Source: Helicostylum pulchrum (taxonomy: Eukaryota > Mucoromycota > Mucoromycetes > Mucorales > Mucoraceae). Taken from it: 64,000 nt of DNA. The notes under the pieces are model-generated. The model saw nothing but the letters and a program-made list of their open reading frames with translations. It ran no database searches and had not been told where the DNA came from. Shown in pieces: positions 58,639-64,000 of the stretch (positions are counted from its first letter, which is position 1; each line of letters starts with the position of its first letter). Made by a program: the position numbers and the translations under genes. The stretch is from contig JAIXMO010000034.1 in assembly GCA_025677825.1 (NCBI GenBank), positions 282,501 through 346,500 on the forward strand, written 5' to 3'.

Positions 58639-59418
58639 CTACTTTTTTTTTGTTTGTTTTAGACGTACTTCTGTTGGCGTATTTACTTTCATCTTTACTC
58701 TATATTTTTTACTTTTTTTATTCTGCTGTTGCTGTTGCTGTTGTTGCTGTTGCAATTGCGATTTTTTCTTTGCTAGAACCTGACGATCAATTTCATCCGA
58801 AAGAACAAGGTTCGTATGATGATGATCCTTCCTTAATAGATTAGATCGCTGTATCATTTGATCATATGCTTGACATTTTTCCGTAACGGTCGGTATAGCT
58901 TCTAATTCTTCAACATATCCCGGTTGCTGTACTTCTGTCATGGTATCAATTCTATTTTTATATCCCTCTGTATTGGGTTCAGACCTATCTACAAATGAAA
59001 TAACTGAAGTAGCTTCTTTGTAGAAAAACAAAGAACTTGGCACTTTTGGGGTTTTCTATATATAACATTTTTTAACTAAACAAGTTAAGCGTTATTATTA
59101 TGACGAATTGTTTTGCTTACTTTTTCTACTTTGGTTCCTCTACTTTTTAGTAAACAACGTCTATAATGTTCCTTTATGTGACGAGAAGAAACATAATGTC
59201 GTTTATTAAACGGGCAAATAACTACCTTTTTTTGTTGCTACATGTCAAAGCATTAGTTGAAATAATAAAATAATAAAATAAAATAAATAAAATACATTCT
59301 GCCATTCTTGTAATTCTTTACGCGTCCAACCCAACTTTGTAATCACTTGATTTATTTGTTCATTTGCTTTTTCTACTCTCTTCGATATTAATACAAGTTG
59401 ACTATGTCGATTATTCAT
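58639..59418 (-). CDS. U11-48K-like (SNRNP48) CHHC zinc finger protein
   Basis: Three exons encode about 210 residues. The first (MNNRHSQLVLISKRVEKANE, INQVITKLGWTRKELQEWQ) resembles the N-terminus of SNRNP48. The second has VVICPFNKRHYVSSRHIKEH then YRRCLLKSRG, a CHHC zinc finger of the U11-48K type (C-x5-H-x6-H-x3-C spacing as I read it). The third continues KTPKVPSSLFFYKEATSVIS and ends with a poly-Q run of about ten and a basic KKSKKYRVKMKVNT tail. SNRNP48 is part of the U11/U12 di-snRNP, which recognises U12-type introns. The gene may be shorter than its animal orthologue. The other CHHC proteins (tRNA methyltransferase TRM13, gametocyte factors) fit less well. Confidence 0.72.
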
Positions 59419-59751
59419 TTAAGGTTAAAGTATAGAAAGGGAAAAAAACAATTGGTTCGATACGCCCACTGAGGTCGAAAAAGGACCCATTTATGACGAG
59501 TTGAAAGCCTTTTTTTTTTTTTTACGTACCAGTTACATCATTGTAGTACAACACAACCATTTTTTATGCATGACGTTGAAACGTCTATTTCAACTGTTTA
59601 TTCTTTTCTTTGAATAGCCGAATTAGTTTAGTTCATCACATCATGGCTGGCAACATTGGGAAGATTTATTATAAATAGAGCCCTTAGTATTTTCATTTCT
59701 TTTTCTTTTTTTCTCTCTTTATTATAAACATAAAATAATAATACAATAAAA
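59419..59751. promoter_or_regulatory. Divergent promoter region, U11-48K-like gene / secreted protein
   Basis: A 333-bp gap between divergent start codons. It holds a CCCATTTATG word and a T13 run near 59508. A purine-poor CTTTTTCTTTTTTTCTC tract comes just before the secreted-protein start. No gene is seen. Confidence 0.5.
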
Positions 59752-60761
59752 ATGAAGTTCTCTCTTGCCACAATCTCTGCTGCCGTCTTAGCCATCTCTA
59801 CCGTTTCCGGAGCTGCCATTATTGATAAGAGACAAGAACCTACCCAAGATCCTGCCCAAGATCCTGCCCAAGAACCTACACAAGATCCTAACCAAGATCC
59901 TAACCAACAAGACCCCAATCAACAAAACGCTACTACGCCTGATTTTGCTGCTCTTACTGGCATTTGTAAGTTTTTATATAAACAAGCCATTTTTTATCTT
60001 TCTTTTTTTTCTAACTTCTTTATTTTGATAAAATAGGGTACTTAACTGGTGTCACTCAAAACATTTGGGATGCTTATGGTATCGTTCAAAAGACTATGAA
60101 CATTGAAATCAACTGTCCTCAATTTAATATCTCTCAAGGAGGTGCTGAAAATAGCTTTGATGCTTTAGTTTCTACATTCTTAACACAAAACACTACAGAC
60201 GTTGGTGCCAATGCTTCTGCCGCCTCTGTCTTTACGTTACAAGATGGCGATTCTACCGCTAATGCAACTGCCAACGAATTCCTCTGGACCGCTTTCGCTT
60301 CTCAACTCTTTGTCAACGAAAACCAATGGAAGAACTTTACCTCTGGCGGTAAGAGCACTGAAGCTGCTCCAGGTGGTAGCGTTGCTATTCCTGGCACTAG
60401 ACCCCTTGAGGCTAATGTCTATACCAAGTTTATTGACTCCAATGCCGAACCTGGAAGTGATAAGGCTGAAAATATCGATACTGTCTTTATTTGGGCCACT
60501 GAAGCAAAGTTCCACGATGTTCCCAAGACCAAGAGAGCTGAGGAAATTTACGGTGCAATCTTATCCAAGACCCCATCTATCGCTGAAGATGTCTTTAATA
60601 AGACACTCGCACTCTTACCCGCTCAAGTCGTATCTAACAATGCCTCTCTTGTATTGTTAGATGATAGCTGTAAGGCTGATAACGAGGATCAAAATGCCGA
60701 CCAAAACACTGATCAAAATGCCGACCAAAACAATGATCAAGCCAACCAACCTCCTCAGTAA
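59752..60761 (+). CDS. Secreted repeat-containing protein of unknown function
   Basis: Two exons (59752-59967, about 60038-60761) encode about 315 residues. A signal peptide (MKFSLATISAAVLAISTVSG, cleavage likely after AAII) is followed by a dibasic DKR site, as for Kex2. A Q/D/P repeat region follows, with the unit QDP-A/N repeated about seven times. The central domain has many potential N-glycosylation sites (NAT, NTT, NAS, NFT, NKT, NAS). Its WYLTGVTQNIWDAYGIVQKT and FLWTAFASQLFVNENQWKNF suggest a folded helical part. The end is another repeat (DQNADQNTDQNADQNNDQ). The codons are C- and T-rich, like highly expressed secreted proteins. I do not recognise the family. Confidence 0.85.
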
Positions 60762-61131
60762 ATTGTAAAAAAAAAAAAACTTGTTCATATAAATCGCATA
60801 TATAGCTTTATCTCCCATTCACTATCAATCTATAATATAATATAATAAAAAAAAAGAAACTTGTTTAGTTCCGTATTTTTCTTTTTTTGATAAAATTGAG
60901 AATCTAGACTATTTATAAATCTATAAAAAATAAGGTTCTTATTCTGTCTGCATTAACGAGAAAAAAAATGCGCTTTTTATTAGTGTTTAAGTCAACATGA
61001 CGCTCTTCCTTTTCTGCCCTCGCAGTAATTTTGTATGTATTCTAATTTTACCACACATACATAGTATAGATATATATATCAGTGCTTTGTTAGATTTTTA
61101 TTTTGAAGTATTTATATTTATATATATGCAA
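60762..61131. other. Convergent 3' flanks, no gene
   Basis: AT-rich spacer between the secreted protein and the CDK7 stop, with A-runs near 60767 and 60847. Nothing else is seen. Confidence 0.5.
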
Positions 61132-62371
61132 TTAAACAGCAAAGTTTAATTTTCTTGGAACCTTGGTATTGTCTTGGCCAACATCATCTTTTGCTTTACG
61201 TTTTAAGTGATTAGAAGACGTATCAGTCGAAACCAAAGTCATACGAGGTAATTTGTCTGGGACGGTAGCTAAAGGAGTATTTCTAAAATAAGAATGACCT
61301 AGACACTCTTCAGCGGTCCATCTACGACTAGGATCAAATACTAACATTTGCTCCAATAAACTTAGGGCATCTGTACCCGCCGCAGTGAAATATTGGCGTA
61401 AAGGTACTTTAGGAAAAGTCTTGAATTGAATAAAATCGGGCAAGGATGTCATCCCAGGCCAATCGGTTTCAGTTGGCGTACCTAACGCGTGAAATATCTT
61501 TGTTAATTGATCCATATCTGTATCACCTGCTACATAAGGTGTTCTCAACATAAGCTCTGCAAATATACATCCCACTGCCCATATATCCACAGCAAATGAG
61601 TATTCTTTAGCTCCAAATAATAGTTCGGGTGATCGATACCATCTTGTCACTACTTGTGAAGTCATTTGTCTTCCCGCGTCTCCCCAGTCCCTTGCTAAAC
61701 CAAAATCTGCAATCTTGAGTACTCCACCACTTGTAAGCAATAAATTGTTTGGCTTCATATCCTAATCAAAATAGACCGTGTTATTATATGTTCTTAGGAT
61801 AGAAATACATGACTCTCCCTCTCTCTCTCTATTTACTCTGTGTAAAATAAAATGGCGATGACAATGATCTAGTCCTCGTAACATCATTAATAACCAAGAC
61901 TTTATATCTGCTGGCATAAATAAAATACTCTTGTCCTTAATAACTTGTTCTAAATCGGAATCAAGGTATTCCAAGACTAAATTCAAGTTGGTTTTATGAG
62001 AAAATACATCAATCAACTACATTGAATATTAGTGACACCTTTCTTTTTCTTTTTTTTCTCATGTACAAATTTACTTCAATGACATTAGGGTGGCGTAACT
62101 CTTGTAAATATTTTACTTCGCGAATAGCAGTTAAATCAAGTCCGTCTTTGAATTGACCCATTTTAATTTTTTTAATAGCTACTTTACGTCCAGTGTTCAC
62201 CGTTCTACCTATACTCATGTTAATTAACTGTATTATTTACTGTTGGTTATATTTTTTTTAAAAAGACTTACCACTATAGACAACAGCATAGGTACCTTCA
62301 CCTACTTTTGCGTCCTTAACATACTTTCTTTCTACTTGAACGTTTACTTCTTCTGCGTCGTCTGAGTCCAT
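61132..62371 (-). CDS. Cyclin-dependent kinase CDK7/Kin28
   Basis: Catalytic kinase of the TFIIH CAK module that phosphorylates the RNA polymerase II CTD. Four exons; start at 62371 (MDSDDAEEVNVQVERKYVKD). The glycine loop is KVGEGTYAVVYSG, the VAIKK lysine is present, and RTVNTGRKVAIKKIKMGQFK is typical of CDK7. Then come the TAIREV helix (PSTAIRE-like element of CDK7), HRDMKPNNLLL, ADFGLARDWG, and the activation segment TSQVVTRWYRSPELLFGAKE with the T-loop threonine. The C-terminus is RKAKDDVGQDNTKVPRKLNF. Introns fall at about 62211-62270, 62022-62072 and 61763-61843. Confidence 0.94.
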
Positions 62372-62518
62372 GGTTAACAACAAAAAAAGTAAAAAAGGTT
62401 TGTTACATTTTTTTTTTTATATTTTTGGTGTAATCATAAAATGGTCACGAACAAGAAAAGTGGAGTCTGGCCCTTTTACTATCCTTTTCCCTTTCTTTTT
62501 TTTTATTATTACAGTCAT
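62372..62518. promoter_or_regulatory. Short bidirectional promoter, CDK7 / sorting nexin
   Basis: 147 bp between divergent start codons, with a T11 run, a central ATGGTCACG word, and AAGTGGAGTCTGGCCC. An AAGTGGAGACTCG word of similar shape occurs at 56469, before the Zn2Cys6 regulator. Both genes must share this region. Confidence 0.55.
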
Positions 62519-64000
62519 GACGCTTAAAATAAGTGTACCGGAAGCAGCAGCTACACCAGATACGATTCAATTCAAGCTTGTTCTGGAAGATGTAATACGT
62601 TTTATTGTAATGTTTTTAAAAAAAAAATATTAAAAAAAAAACCTAGATTCAGGGCGAACCTGATAATATTTTACCTACTTGCTTTCGTACTTTTCAACAA
62701 ATCAGTTGGATTCACAACAAGTTAAAAAGAAAGTTTCCAACTGTTGTTCTTCCACCTTTACCAGAACAACCCATTACTTCACATATTGATGACCAAGATT
62801 ATGTTGAACGAAAGAGATTACAAGTGGAACGGCTCTTTCAAAGAATTATGGAACGTTCAGAGCTAACAGAACATGCTGATTTTATACATTTTTTATCAAG
62901 TGACATGGTAAAAACCTTATTTTTTTGTTTATTGTGATATATAATACCAAAAAAAAACAAAAAAAAAAGTCGCCTACACAAGTAGGACCTTCTAGTACAG
63001 GTGTCTTGTCCTTTTTAAAATTCAATCGAGTGATAAAACCGAGTACTGACCGAGGATTTAAATCCTATAAAGCATCAGAAATGATTGAAGGCGTAAGTAT
63101 ATATTACTGTTTAACGTACATATACTAATTACATAAAAAAAAAATAGAATGATCAAGATACTTTTCATAAGCATCAAATTTACATTTTACTACAAGAATC
63201 ATATTATGGTTTTATCGCTGAATCATTAAATGAATTAATTCAAATAAGAGAAGGTTTAGGAGATGTTTTGACGCATATGGGAGATTTAGTAATTGAAACT
63301 ACTCAAAGCAAATATAGACTTGGTTTAGGTTTAAAGTTAGATGCCAGGGATTCACAGAGAAATTTAGATAGGAAAATGCAAATGTTGGGTTTATTAATGG
63401 ATGAATTAGGTTTCGTATTTACAAGACAAGGAAAAGAAGAAAATATGAAGTTTGGTGATGTTATGATTGAATATAAAAACTCGCTTGATCCTCTTAAAGT
63501 AAATTACCGTTTTATTATTATTACCTGTTATATCTTGATTTGACACTAGTTTTATTGTTGTAGGTTGTATTTAATGCCAGAACTATTAAACTGATGGATT
63601 ATGTTGATCAATTAAAACATAGAAACAAAAGGAGAGACAGATCAGACAAATTGAAGCTAAGACTAGGTATTAATCACCCTGAAGTTAAGCAAGTTATTGA
63701 AGAAGAAAAAGAAGTAAATATATGAATACAATTTTGATATATTACCTTTTTTTTGTTTTTGTTTAACTAGATATTGTAATATATATAGGCTACTGAATCA
63801 CTGTCAAAAAGTAAAGAAGAATTTGATCAATGTCAAGAAAAGGTTAAAAAAGAAATCCAAGTATTTGACTTACAAAAGAGTAAAGATCTAAGAAAAGCAA
63901 TTAAGGATTACGTTAACCTAAGTATTCGCTATGAAAATACAAAGTTACAAAACATGGAAAAGACTTTACAAGATATGCAACAACCTATGATTCGTTCTAC
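62519..64000 (+). CDS. PX sorting nexin (SNX-BAR type), partial
   Basis: Runs off the right edge of the window. At least six exons are read: 62519-62592, about 62648-62908, 62970-63092, 63148-63499, 63564-63713 and 63790-64000. The N-terminal PX domain is MTLKISVPEAAATPDTIQFK, then FQQISWIHNKLKRKFPTVVL and PPLPEQ, with an Arg in the CFRTF position. A long helical region follows, like a BAR domain (YILLQESYYGFIAESLNELI, RLGLGLKLDARDSQRNLDRK). Such proteins act on endosomes, and Vps5, Vps17, Snx4 and Snx41 are the fungal candidates; I cannot choose between them from this fragment. The start fits the family only if a short N-terminus is normal here. Confidence 0.85.

Noticed and set aside
59450..59475. 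GGTTCGATACG word as a tRNA T-loop
   Set aside because: No acceptor stem, D-arm or anticodon arm can be folded around it. No tRNA gene was recognised anywhere in the window by eye.
59628..59918. Minus-strand ORF with GSW repeats
   Set aside because: It is antisense to the QDP repeats and signal peptide of the secreted protein.
59826..59930. Array of short regular repeats resembling a CRISPR array
   Set aside because: The units are coding repeats (QDP/N) in frame, without spacers, in a eukaryote.

Overview
The window is nuclear DNA of a filamentous fungus, most likely a Mucoromycota mould of the Mucorales type. The evidence is AT-rich sequence, genes split by many 50-90 bp introns with GTAAGT-like donors and T-rich acceptors, fungal cell-wall genes (a CHS7 chitin synthase chaperone, a deacetylase-like protein, a septin, a Rho1 GEF), and genes that yeasts lack (focadhesin, a U11-48K-like zinc finger protein). 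Genes lie on both strands without operons. Coordinates marked as exons come from reading splice sites by eye.

Layout. 0.5-4 kb: a helical protein perhaps related to TAF1A/Rrn11, and the ER cargo receptor SURF4/Erv29. 4-6 kb: decayed DNA with a pseudogene. 5.9-9.6 kb: a Rom2-type Rho1 exchange factor. 9.7-16.3 kb: a tandem family of three F-box proteins, one killed by two nonsense changes, each with the same promoter block. 16.4-20.4 kb: a nest of mobile and broken DNA, namely a Tc1/mariner transposase tail, a near-perfect inverted repeat with 0.87 kb arms carrying two copies of a truncated gene, a LINE 3' fragment abutting it, and the 5' end of a broken Hcs1/IGHMBP2 helicase gene. 21-29 kb: mitochondrial PheRS, RPB11 and a focadhesin/RST1 homologue. 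30.7-44.7 kb: Rab GDI, an unknown protein, REV1, a STIMATE/YPL162C-type membrane protein, a deacetylase-like protein without its catalytic residues, and a USP25/28-type protein whose catalytic cysteine appears to be alanine. 45-55 kb: a probable small gene, hexokinase, a basic nuclear-type protein, a Cdc3-type septin, TIM21, Glo3 ArfGAP and CHS7. 56.5-64 kb: a Zn2Cys6 regulator with an overlapping upstream ORF, a U11-48K-like protein, a secreted repeat protein, CDK7 and a PX sorting nexin cut by the window end.

Several genes share pathways without being physically organised: SURF4, GLO3, GDI and the sorting nexin act in vesicle traffic; Rom2, CHS7 and the septin in wall growth and polarity; RPB11 and CDK7 in RNA polymerase II transcription. 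The most unusual material is the palindrome/transposon nest at 16.4-20.4 kb and the two apparent pseudoenzymes at 39-44 kb. I did not recognise a complete undescribed system.
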